NCBI RefSeq assembly: GCF_022539315.1
Contig: NC_066314.1
Location: 67,131,543-67,195,542 of the forward strand
Reading direction: 5' to 3'
Origin: Serinus canaria
Taxonomy: Eukaryota; Chordata; Aves; Passeriformes; Fringillidae
Length of the DNA: 64,000 nt
Of this stretch, positions 1-10,162 are shown one piece after another (within the stretch, counting starts at the first letter, position 1; each line of letters opens with the position of its first letter). The notes beneath the pieces are model-generated. The model saw only the letters and a list, made by a program, of their open reading frames with translations, ran no database searches and was not told the origin of the DNA. Made by a program: the position numbers and the translations under genes.

Positions 1-3000
1 GAGCCCTTAGAAAATACTTTTCCAAGTATTTTCACAATTTTTCTGGGTATTTTTTACTGTGCTAGATTTATTGACACATTGTCTAAGTTTGGGAGCCACA
101 CAACCACCAAAATCCTACACATAGGTTTCAAGTTCTCTTTCTTCTTCTCCTGTATAAGCTTTCCTGACACAGAGCTCCTTTTCAAAGTAGAAAACACTAA
201 AGAATTCCCCAGTCACATCTACTATATTTTCCTGACAAAATCAGGACATCCATGGAAAACTAATGTCTTACCTCTGCAATTTACCTTCTGGATGCTGCTT
301 GCATTTAAGAGCATAGCCACTGATTGTTCCCAAGGCATTGCATGCATGGAACAGAGTGAAAGCTGTATCTTATTTAAATTAATGAATAAGATGAATGACT
401 GCAGCATTTTCAAAACAGGCAGAAGAGGAAAGCTAGGCAATATTCATATATTAATTAAAATGAGAGCTCTCCACCAAAAAAAACACAAGTAAATTGATAT
501 TCTGCCCATAGACTCATTCATGAAATGATGGGCATGAAAAGCACTACAGGAAGCAGGGTTTTACCAGAGACAAAGTCATTCACTTGATACACATACTGTT
601 AAAGGAAGCAGCCTGGGTATTGCAATTTATTCTTGTTGTGCTTGATAGGAAAAGAAATCCAGCTGGAGAATTCACAGGACTACTTTGCTCTTTAGATTTG
701 CTTTATAGTTGTGCAGAGTCCCACTTGGGAGACATTAGCATCAGTAATAACTATAGAACTTAGCACTTAGTGTGGTGTGTGTCATCTGCACCTCTCAGAG
801 AGGCTGGCAGGGCAACTGCAGAATTACACCTCCCTGGCAGAGAAATTGAACAGGTATGTACAAAAGCTTGGTCATATGGCCGAGGTGACACAATAAAGTG
901 AAATGATGAGCAAGTGGCTTCAGGTCTCTCTGACCTCAAATGCCAGTGTGGGCAAAGGGGGTTATTTACACCCATACTTTGCAAAGTAATTAATTACCAG
1001 TAGACTCTGGCATACTGGAGAAATTAGAGTCTGAGTGAGCATATTTTACAAGTCAATCAAATGTATTGTTGCCTTTTTTAAATCTAAAAACCCACTGCAA
1101 GGCTTTTTCGCTATGAATACTGCTGGATAGTCCCACTGTTTTAAGTCAGGTGTCTAACCCAAGGATGTAAAGTAAATGTCTTCTTCAACCAGGCCATACA
1201 ACTGAGTAATACATCAGCATGGCATTCAGAAAACCTGTGGTTTCTATCTGCCTCTATAGCCTAACTCAAACAGCTAAATCAGGGAGAGGGGAAGTCAGAC
1301 AATGTAAATAGCCTCCAATATATCCAGTTTTATAGTTAATGCCCAGATCTGCAAAGTCATGTAGTAATATGTCCCACTAAAACCTATAAAAACTTTGTTT
1401 TGTCTGTTTTTCTGGAACTGGGCACCCTTTGCCCAAGCATGATTGCCTCTGAGTCTTAAAATGTCACAGTATTAAAGTGAGATTCAGCAAGAAGTGTGAC
1501 AGCATTATATAATCCATGCAAATAAATCTGAATATTAAAATTACTTCCACTGCCAAGATGACAAGAATTTCATAAATGCAAGATGCAGTGGAAATGATTT
1601 TTCTGAACTGGAAAGCAAATATTGTTCTCCAAGTATGTGAAGGAAAAATCGTCTCAGAACTGCACAGAAGGGTATTTGCTTGTGCCAGCTTTCTGTTTCA
1701 GTGGTTGGCTGTCTTTTGGCAACCTGCCATCCAATAATTCATTGCATGCCCATGGGGCATTTCATCAGGGGAGGGACATATGTTAGTTCAAGAGTAGAGC
1801 TGGTATCAGAGCATGATGCCAGTGACATGGAACAGAGGCTCTCAAAAGGTCTTGCACAACTGTCTAGTCAGCCACAGATTGCAGACTCTGCTCTTATTTT
1901 TCTCTGTCTGTTAGGTCTCATCTCAGAGCTAGAATTAACACAAAGCATTTTTTCACATTTGCTTTTAAGGAAGCTGCAATATAGCTTTTGTTGCTGCCTT
2001 AACTGCTGCAGCAATGCCATGTAAGTGATGTGGAATCGGAGTTTAGGTAGTCCAGGAGAAAAAGTCTATGTTCAGTGATGAGCCACACTGTGGCAAAATG
2101 TGAGAAGTGCAAAGGCTTCAGAAGGAACTGGAGAGAGAATATCAAACCTATTGGTCCTTATGATTTGCACTCTGTTGAGACCATGAAATACTTGCCTGCC
2201 TTTAGAAAGTTGTTTTGCTTCCCTTTAAAAGAATTGCCATCTATGCTACCTAGAGAGTATGTAACTAATGGGAGATTTCATCAACTCCAGTGGGTTATGT
2301 GTTCAATGATACATCTAAAAAAGGGAGATTCCCATGTAAACAAAGCCACCATGATTTGTATCAGCCTTTGCATATTTTTTGCCTTTGTCTCAACTCCCAA
2401 AATTACAGGGAGGAAATGGCCATTGAGACAGCATTGTCTGTATGCCATGGTCCTAAACACAACTCTGGTCTGGACTTGAGCCCACCATTTGGAAAAAACA
2501 TCTCTTCCTGATTAAAACATTCCTGTGGTGGATTTACCACCAGCATTCTTGGTACATGGTTCCAGTAATTAATTACCCGGACTGCAAAAAATGCCTGCCT
2601 TCTTTCTAGACTGGAGCCAGGGTGTGGGCACAGGGTCTGGCTTCTCTGAGAACTGAGTCAGATAAGAAAGCCATCTGGGCTGTACTTGGTCTACTTCCTC
2701 TCATATTCAGCCCCTGTTTATGCACAACTTTTCAGCAGCATCTTCTGTTTTCTGATTTTGTTAACTGGCCTGAATGAACCTCGCAGCACTGCACAGCTGA
2801 TTGTCCCCTGGTGATATGAATGAAGGTGGTGTGATGTGCCAGGTAAAGTGACTGTGCTTCTGAGAGCACATGGCATTGGGGAACTCAGCCCTAATGTCTC
2901 CTCTGTCCTCACCTTTACCCTCTAGACCATCATTCCTCTAAAACTTCATACCATGCTAATACTTTTGATTGTCCTTAACATTTTCCATCGGCGCAGTGTA

Positions 3001-3452
3001 ATGAGGTGAGGTGTAAATTGTGTGAGGTGGTGCCAGCAAAGTGATCCTTGGGGTCTCTTCAGCCCATGTATCACTGCATCTGCACCTCTCACTTTACAGA
3101 AGTTTGACTTTCTACAGCAGTAAGGTCAGGGATGTACAGGGCACACTCTAAGATGTCTCTGGGATATGACCCCTTAAATTCATTAAGTTCACGTTCTCAA
3201 GAGCCGGATATAAAAAAGAACAGAAAGCAAGTGAGAGTTATGGCCTGACAATCTGTTAGTGATATTTCATACCTCTGTGTACCTTTGGTTTGCATTTTGC
3301 ACGTTTAACTCACATGAAGAAGTTTTCAGACAGAAGTGCATATCAGGTGTAAGCTGAGTTCCTTGTTTTTGTCTTTTGCCTGTCACTGGCTGCATGTTCT
3401 CTGTTGATGTCTTGTTCCTGGTACTTGACACTGACCATCTTGTCTGTGAAAG
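1..3452 (+). other. CACNA1C: Intron 9 (3' part), non-coding
   Basis: This stretch precedes cassette exon 9*. No sequence encoding exon 9 (the acidic I-II loop stretch following the beta-subunit interaction domain) could be found, so that exon lies upstream of the window. The open frames here are short, in both orientations, without splice-site support or recognisable protein similarity. I see no clear mobile element or long tandem repeat. The last 60 bases hold a UGCAUG motif and a weak polypyrimidine tract ahead of exon 9*. Confidence 0.8.
3391..3396 (+). promoter_or_regulatory. Candidate RBFOX site (TGCATG) upstream of exon 9*
   Basis: A TGCATG hexamer ends 56 nt before the exon 9* start. 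RBFOX proteins bind UGCAUG in pre-mRNA and, when bound upstream of an exon, usually repress it. Mammalian CACNA1C exon 9* is known to be repressed by Fox proteins. Binding here is inferred from the motif alone. Confidence 0.6.
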
Positions 3453-3527
3453 GAAGCCCTCCAGCTGGTTTGCCTGATGAGAAGAAAGGAAAGTTTGCTT
3501 GGTTTAGTCACTCCACAGAAAGCCATG
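3453..3527 (+). CDS. CACNA1C: CaV1.2 exon 9* (alternative I-II loop cassette, 75 nt)
   Basis: The exon is exactly 75 nt (25 codons), the size known for mammalian exon 9*, so inclusion keeps the frame. It enters and leaves in phase 1 and reads RSPPAGLPDEKKGKFAWFSH then STESHV into exon 10. The KKGKFAWFSHSTE core is the hallmark of exon 9*; the proline-rich first half looks less conserved. The acceptor (tgaaag) has an interrupted pyrimidine tract and the donor is ATG|gtaatg; both are weak, as expected for a cassette. In mammals this exon is enriched in smooth muscle, lengthens the I-II loop and shifts activation voltage. Three UGCAUG motifs flank it. Whether it is used in this species is inferred from conservation. 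Confidence 0.93.
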
Positions 3528-3557
3528 GTAATGTTCCACTGCACTCTGTGTCCACAC

Positions 3558-3563
3558 TGCATG
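3558..3563 (+). promoter_or_regulatory. Candidate RBFOX site (TGCATG) 31 nt downstream of exon 9*
   Basis: A second TGCATG lies 31 nt past the exon 9* donor and runs into a UG-rich stretch (3562-3590) that could also bind CELF-type proteins. Downstream RBFOX sites usually enhance inclusion, so this site would oppose the upstream one. Motif evidence only. Confidence 0.5.
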
Positions 3564-3622
3564 TGTCTGTGTGTCTGTGTATCTCTGTGCAGACTGGCCT
3601 ATAAATCAGATTTTTATTCTCC

Positions 3623-3628
3623 TGCATG
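3623..3628 (+). promoter_or_regulatory. Candidate RBFOX site (TGCATG) 96 nt downstream of exon 9*
   Basis: A third TGCATG within 240 nt of exon 9* sequence and flanks. A given hexamer is expected about once per 4 kb by chance, so the cluster is notable, but function is inferred. Confidence 0.45.
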
Positions 3629-5503
3629 TGAGTGCCTGGCTTTGTCTGTTGCTTGTGCAGTGTCCTCTTCATGCACTCAGGATAACAAGCTGCTCTGCAA
3701 ATCAATCTCATGCTAATGTCTTTAGAATAGTTTTCCATTTGCAAATAAGCTCAAATATGTCTTGAAAGTGTTTTACCTCATCTTCCAAACTGACTTGTGA
3801 AATATCAGCGTTTTGGTTTTATTCCTGCAAGGCTTACTCTGGACAAAAAAATTTAATTTTGAATGTTGGTTTTTTTCTCATAGCTTACTTGACTGTTTCA
3901 TGTACATCAGAACATGAATTCAGTTTATTCCTTAATTTGTCTTTCCAAATAGACAAGATTATTAAAACATCTGTCTTCATAAAGGAGCAGGCACCATTAG
4001 AGTACAATATTTAATAGTTCTGTCAAAAGTGCTAGAGAGTCCATTATTTCATGTGGTCCTAAGAGCAGGTACAAGAATTTTAGATTTCCCAGGAAGTGTG
4101 TTGGAGGTATGTGAATTGTTGTGATGGGATGAAAGAAAGATAGCTCATTTTGAGGGCCATTTCTACCGTAATGCTTTCAAAGCAGTAGCCCAGAACATTT
4201 TTGAAAGAACATTTCTGATGTCTTTTTAGCCCCTGAAAGAAGACCATGGCCCCATGAGCATCTTCCCAAATGAAATGCAGAACCTATTTCTTCTACATTG
4301 GCTCATTTTGCACCAATGACCCACCAATAGGCATATTCTTACTACTGAGTTACATATTCCTGCAGGCTGTCAGAAATCTCACCAACTAACAGCACATGCT
4401 ATCAAGCCTCATCTGAGATATGTATCCAGCTAATACAGGTCATATTTTGAAGTTCTACCAGGCTCCCGAGAGATCTAACTCCTCCAGCATTCAATCTTAA
4501 GTATAATATTTTCTCCTTTTTTTTTGTGTATTCCAAAAGGAGTGAGGAGGGAACAGGACACATATTGGATCCTGTCCATTTTCCTGCCTTTAAGATTATG
4601 TGTAAAGAGTGATTGGAGCTTATGCAGGAGCTGTGAGCTACTGGGGAAATGAAAAAGATGTGGGTTTGAGGGATTTTTTTTTTTGGTCACTAGAAGTAAA
4701 TAATATCTGTAGATTTGAGAACAACGAGAAACAGGTTCCTTAATCTAGACGAGAGAGGTTCACACCTAAGGTTGCTTTCATTTGATGTTTATTCCATGGT
4801 ACTTCTGTAAAAGCCTAGAAGGTTCTGTCCAGCTCTTAGCTGTGAGAATCAATACCAAGCTACACCAGAGTCCATATTAATTGGCTTCTTTGTTGGTAAT
4901 ATCTGAGTAGGTCAGAGAGTCTGAATTCTCTGAATTTCTTATTCAGTTTCTAGGTGTAAGGTTGAATCACATTCATGGTTAGTAAAGGACAGATGAGCCA
5001 TCAGTATCCTTCATGTGGTATTTGCTATCAGGCCAACAGAAGCTGTTTATCTGCATGCATCTCAATCCTGGTAATTTTTATTTGTCTTCTAGTCATTGCA
5101 CAAAAGATTGGGGAGGGCAGTGAGGTGGTTGGGCTGCTGCAGGTAAAGAGGCTTTTTTTAAAATGTTCAATGGAATCAAACAAACGTCTTGTTGGGTTTG
5201 TCAGGGTTTTTACTTTCCAGTGGTTCTCATTCATAAAATTTCCAGAAACTGACACTGAAAGAAGGAGAGCAGCTGCTTCTTCCCTTTTCTTTAGCATTTG
5301 ATTTACTTTTATGCTCCTGAAATTTACCTGCCCAACCTGCTCTGTACAGGGAGGCACTAGACTTGCTCAGCAAATTATTTAATCCTCAGCAGCTGCGCTG
5401 AGGGTCCTTCCATGAAGCCAGCTCCTTCAGTCATGCACTCATCAAGAGGTATGCCAGGTTCTAATGGCCATCCCTCTCTTTTTCTTCCCTTTGACTCTTG
5501 CAG

Positions 5504-5594
5504 TGAGCATGCCCACCAGTGAGACCGAGTCCGTGAACACCGACAACGTCCCCGGCGCAGACATGGAAGGCGAGAACTGCGGCGCGAGGCTGGC
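5504..5594 (+). CDS. CACNA1C: CaV1.2 exon 10 (distal I-II loop)
   Basis: The 91-nt exon encodes [20 protein letters not shown] followed by [10 protein letters not shown], the cytoplasmic loop between repeats I and II just before IIS1. The first two bases complete the codon started by exon 9 (Met) or 9* (Val). The acceptor has a long pyrimidine tract and the donor is GC|gtgagt. Differences from the mammalian protein are confined to the ETESVN...EGEN linker (Asp, Pro, Ala substitutions), which tolerates change. An antisense LTR begins within about 35 nt downstream of the donor. Confidence 0.96.
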
Positions 5595-5604
5595 GTGAGT
5601 ACCC

Positions 5605-6015
5605 AGACATCATCCCAAGGAGCCCCTGACATGGGAGTAATGTGCTCTGACTCCATGACTCAGGAGGCTGAACAATTGCTTTATTAAGCTATACTATATT
5701 ACACTAATACTATATTAAATTACATATAAAGAGACACTATACTAAAGAATACTAGACAAAAACCTGTGACAGGACACAGCTTTGACCCAACTGGCCAGTC
5801 AATCCAAACAAGCCTCAGCAGAATCCAATTAACAAATCTCTTTGGGTAAACAATCTCCATAACACATTCCACATGTGCAAAACAACAGGAGCAGTCAATA
5901 GAGATGAGAATTGTTTTCTCTTCTTCTCTGAGTTTCTCACTGCCTTTCCCAGGAGAGAGTTGTGCCTGCTGCTCTCTGTAAAGAGAGTTGTGGCCACACC
6001 TGCACTCACATCACA
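5605..6015 (-). mobile_element. Solo LTR-like element, passerine endogenous retrovirus type (antisense)
   Basis: The sequence resembles songbird ERV long terminal repeats as I recall them. It shows a CTCTGACTCCATG block, a reverse-complement polyadenylation signal (ctttatta near 5680), an AT-rich repeated actata stretch, and a conserved ggtaaacaatctcc block followed by a ttctctgagtttctc block. The last two are shared with the element at 46097-46611. The order of these parts indicates minus-strand orientation. No gag, pol or env remains. Boundaries are approximate: the left end is between 5600 and 5627 and the right end could extend to about 6090. Confidence 0.65.
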
Positions 6016-6639
6016 TGTCAGGGGCGGGGTTGAGCTGGGGGGGGAAATCCAGGAAAGTGTCAGGCTTTTCAAGATGAGCAAAACCCACCAGGGGTGAAAG
6101 GAGAGGCTGGAGAAGATCTATTGAAGCAGTGTTCTTATTTTAAAATTCCTTGTTGGTGATAGTCTTTCAAAACCAGTATATGTAGACTGAAGAGTGGAAA
6201 TGACTGGTCTATTTTAATTTTTCTAAAGATTCTTCTACACTTTACAGTGTATCATAATGGAAATACCTTGAGGGTAACTCCCATCTTGCAGACCAAATTA
6301 CACCCTTTAAATGCTGAACAGGGTACTGTAAGTGATAAAGAAATACAACAATTAGGAGGGATTAATGCCTCCTTGAAATTACACCATTGTAATAAGTGGA
6401 GATGCTCAAGAATGTGTGAGATAGCAGTTAAGAAATGCCATAATATGTGATGTACATTTTAGCCTCACAGAGAGCAAGTATAGGCAAGAGGAGTCCTTTA
6501 TTCCCTTTTGCATTATTTAAACAAAAATGGACTTTATGCTGTGGGGCAATTCATTATTCCTTCCAAATTTCCTTGACACATGAGCTAAACATATCAGTGC
6601 TGTAGCTTGTATCATGCTGGAGTATTTTCAGGCTCTGTC

Positions 6640-7557
6640 CTGTCCTGGGAGCTACCTTGAGCCCTTGGATCTTGCTTGAATGGACCAGATGGGATCCATT
6701 CTAGGGTGATGAGGGAGCTGGCAGAACTCTCCAGCCTCTCTCCATCTTTTATCTTCAGTCCTGGCTCACCAGGGAGGTCCCAGATGACTGGAAGCTGGAC
6801 AATGTGACAGCCATCCCTGAAAAGCCAAAAGAAGGATCTGGGAAAATACAGGCTGGGGCCAGAGTGGCTGGACAGTGGCCAAGCAGGAAGGGACCAGGGG
6901 TTATGACTGACAGCAGCTGAACATGAGCCAGCAGTGTGCCCAGGGGGCCAGGAAGGCCAATGGCTCCTGGCCTGGATCAGCAATGGTGTGGCCAGCAGGA
7001 GCATGGCAGTGATTCTTCCCCTGTACTGGGCACTGGTGAGGCCACACCTGGAGTGCTGTGCCCAGTCCTGGGCCCTCAGCTCAGGAGGGATGTTGAGGGG
7101 CTGGAGCGAGTGCAGAGAAAGGCAGCAAGGCTGGTGAGGGGTCTGGAACACAAATCCTGCAAGGAGCAGCTGAGGGAGCTGGGAGTGTTCAGCCTGGAGA
7201 GGAGGAGGCTCAGGGTAGACCTCATCACTCCACAAGTACCTGAAAGGAGGGAGTAGCCAGGAGGGGTCAGGCTCTTCTCCAAGGCAACAGCAACAGGACA
7301 GGATGACACAGCCTTAAGCTGTGCCGGGGAGGTTTAGTTTGGGCACTGGGAAGAAGTTCTTCACAAAAAGGGTGTTTGGACTTTGGAATAGGCTGCATAG
7401 AGCTGGTGGAGTCATGGTGCATGGAGGTGTTCCAGTAAAGACTGGATGTGGCACTCAGTGCCGTGGTCTGAGTGACAAGGTGATGTTAGGCCATAGGCTG
7501 GACTTGATAATCTCAAGGATCTTTTCCATCCTAGTCAATTCTGTGTTATTCTGTGAT
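6640..7557 (+). mobile_element. CR1 LINE, 5'-truncated and internally deleted
   Basis: Part one (about 6680-6850) reads as a decayed reverse-transcriptase fragment of CR1 ORF2, with recognisable pieces corresponding to the RELAE and VPDDWKL stretches, broken by frameshifts. Part two (about 6930-7557) is the CR1 3' region: the block 'ggtgaggccacacctggag', then 'gagctgggagtgttcagcct', 'gggaagaagttcttcac' and a tail near 'attctgtgttattctgtg'. The two parts are joined with most of the intervening ORF2 missing. CR1 is the dominant retrotransposon of birds. No intact ORF remains, so this copy is inactive. Confidence 0.85.
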
Positions 7558-7871
7558 CTGCATTGTGATATGTGGCATGTGGAATATATCATAATTTTAA
7601 TCTCTGCTTTCCTTCAAGAGTCAGTCAGTGACTTAGAAGCCCCAGTGAAATTATTTGTGATCACTTTCCTCCACCTGTCTGCTGTTGGGAACCTGCGGAG
7701 TCTTTTAGTTTAGATTATGAACCCTTTCCTGCAGCCAGGCTAGATGTGTTCACAGCACTGGGGCATTTTAGCCCTTTCTTTGGCACCCCACCAAGCTGCT
7801 TGTGCTCTTGGCACTGTACAGGAAGCATCAGATGGATCCACTCTGGAGAACCCTCTTTATTCTGCAGCTCT

Positions 7872-7925
7872 GGTTCACAGAATGGGTCAGGTTGGAAGGG
7901 ACCACCCTGGTTCATCTGGTCCAGA
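7872..7925 (-). mobile_element. Short CR1-type 3' end fragment (antisense)
   Basis: The motif cacagaatgggtcaggttgg, continuing into aagggacc and catctggtcc, is the reverse complement of the usual CR1 3' terminus. Only about 55 nt is convincing; the following 150 nt may be decayed CR1 as well. Confidence 0.55.
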
Positions 7926-10125
7926 GTGGCAGCTAAAGCTGACCCAAACTTTCACAACTCCAACAAAGCCTTCCCTGTTTGTTGAGGTGGAGCAGCACAT
8001 CATTCCTTGTGGGAACCTCCACAGCCTGTGTCAGAAAGCTGGCATTCTTGCTTTCCAGGAACCTCCTGGATGGTTTTGCTTTGCTGTGTTGCTTCTTCAG
8101 AATGTGTCAGAGTAGTAAAGTCCCTCATACGTGTGGACGCTGTGCCAAGAAGAATGGCAGCAGTTACTCTAAGGTTTCATGTATTTTTAATATTACAGCT
8201 TGCATTCATTTAATGTTCTTAATCCCAAAGGATCCTAAAGCACTTTATGAGCTGTAAATGCAGGGATTGTTTTCACAGCATTAGAGTTCAGCCACCTTCA
8301 GGGTAGAATGTGACAGGTGTTTAAACACAACAGGCACAAGTGTTTAAGGGGTTGCATGAAGGATAACTTGTTTTGTGCAGAAACTCCATTGGGAATTTCA
8401 GAAACCAGAACATAATTATCTTAGCTGGAATGTGGCTAGGAGGGCTGAAGTTAAACCCAACTCTAAATGTAATCATAGCTTAGAATGGAGTTTACTTAAA
8501 ATAGCCCAGCGTGCTCACGGGACAATGGCAGTACCCTGATTTGGCATTAGGAGAAGCCTGATTTGGCTAAGTCCAATATATTTTAGGGAAAAATACATAG
8601 GAAAATTACAGGAAAACAGGGCTTCATTTCTTCTTCTCATGTTTTAAATGTTAAAACAGGGCCCAAAGTTTCAGCAGAGCAGGACATGTAAGATTCAGAG
8701 AGATAAACAGTTTCCTTGCCACTTTTCACTTCATCTGGAAATGGGTGATGTATAGTAGGCAAATCAAAATCTGTTTTTGAGGAGGGTTTGTTTAGTCCTT
8801 ACCCAAGGACAGTTGAGAATTCTCAAGGCCTCCCTCAGATTGCTTTTCATCTCTGAGATGGATAGGCTCCTTCCTCCATGAAAATGAATGGCTGTGGCAC
8901 TGATTATGAAATTCTGGAGTGAGATACAAATTTTGCCAATGCTCCCTGCTTTTGTGAAATATTTCTTTCAAACTTGTGGATATGCAAATTCCTTAGTTAT
9001 GGGTCAACTCAGACCTGCCTCTGATTCTGAGGCTTAGAATCCCTTCTGGTTTCTTTATGACTGTATCACACATTTAGGCAGACAAAGAAACCAGCTGTCA
9101 TTGTTTCAAGAAATACTAAGTGCTCTTCTTTTTACTGAGTCCTCATTCAAACCCCCCATAGGTCAATATTCCTTCTGGAACATATAAAATGTATGTTTGA
9201 ATGAGTGTGTTCTTTTATTGGAACCTGACTAAGAATCAGAATTTGGCCCAATGTTCAAGAACAGTTAAAATTCATGTGGGGAGTCAGTTGAGCTTTTAAA
9301 AAAAGTTCCTCATCAAGCACTAGCTTTTGAGTACTAGCATTAATAATATACTAGCATACAGTCCTGTCATCCTGATTTGCTCCAGGTGAAGATTAGACCT
9401 GGACTTTTGAGCAGTCACCTACTCTCTCCTTCTGCAGTTGGAATGGTTAGCCAAGGTTTTTGTTCAATTGTTGAGTTTCACCTGTTGCAGATGAGACTCA
9501 GTGTCTTTACCAGCACTCTAAACTCACCCTGTGGCTGTGAGTCCCCATTGCTTTGCTATAAATACACTCTTTCCCAGAGGGCAGAGGCTGCTCTGGGCAG
9601 ACAGGACTGAAGCAATGTGGGGCTTTCAAGTCAAAGGCAATATATTTCTTTATTTATTGACATCCAGCTGCCTGACACCCCAGCACCACCAGTACAGTTA
9701 CAGGCTGGGCTTGCTATCAAAATGCACTGATGATAAAAGGAAAAAGATGCCCAGGAGACTGAAAGAGGAATGTTTTTTCATTGAAGGCAACTTAGAATTA
9801 CTCCCTATTCTTTCTGTTCTTTTAAAATCTGTAGAGTTTTGAAAGGCTGGGTCTGTGACTGACAGAAAGATCTGCTTGAGAAGCCAGGCTCAAATGTGCC
9901 TTTTGGAAAAGGAGATCTTCTCTGACAGCCTTTCTCAGCTCCACAGAGACATATGCTATGTGAGATCAGGAGAGTACCTCTCAAACACAAACTATTTCCT
10001 ACTGATAAATTGTCTCAAAGAAGCTTTTATTTCTCTAGTATCCACACTACAGAAACTGCCTCTATCAACTGTCCTGTCTGGGGTAATGCCAGCCTTCAAA
10101 CCAGCAGGAGTTTCAGGAGGACTCC

Positions 10126-10162
10126 AAGAATTTTAGAACTAATCTAAGAATTTTAGAACTAT
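10126..10162. repeat. 20-bp direct tandem duplication
   Basis: The unit aagaattttagaactaatct occurs once and is followed immediately by a second copy missing its last bases. It is probably a replication slippage product. Confidence 0.8.

Larger units (their letters stand above)
3528..5503 (+). other. CACNA1C: Intron between exons 9* and 10
   Basis: Non-coding intron of 1,976 nt. Apart from the UG-rich and UGCAUG-containing first 100 nt, it contains no recognised element. It ends in a strong CT-rich tract and cttgcag acceptor for exon 10. Confidence 0.85.

Noticed and set aside
6612..7235. 207-codon open frame on the minus strand
   Set aside because: It is the antisense shadow of a CR1 element in GC-richer sequence, with no similarity to a known protein.
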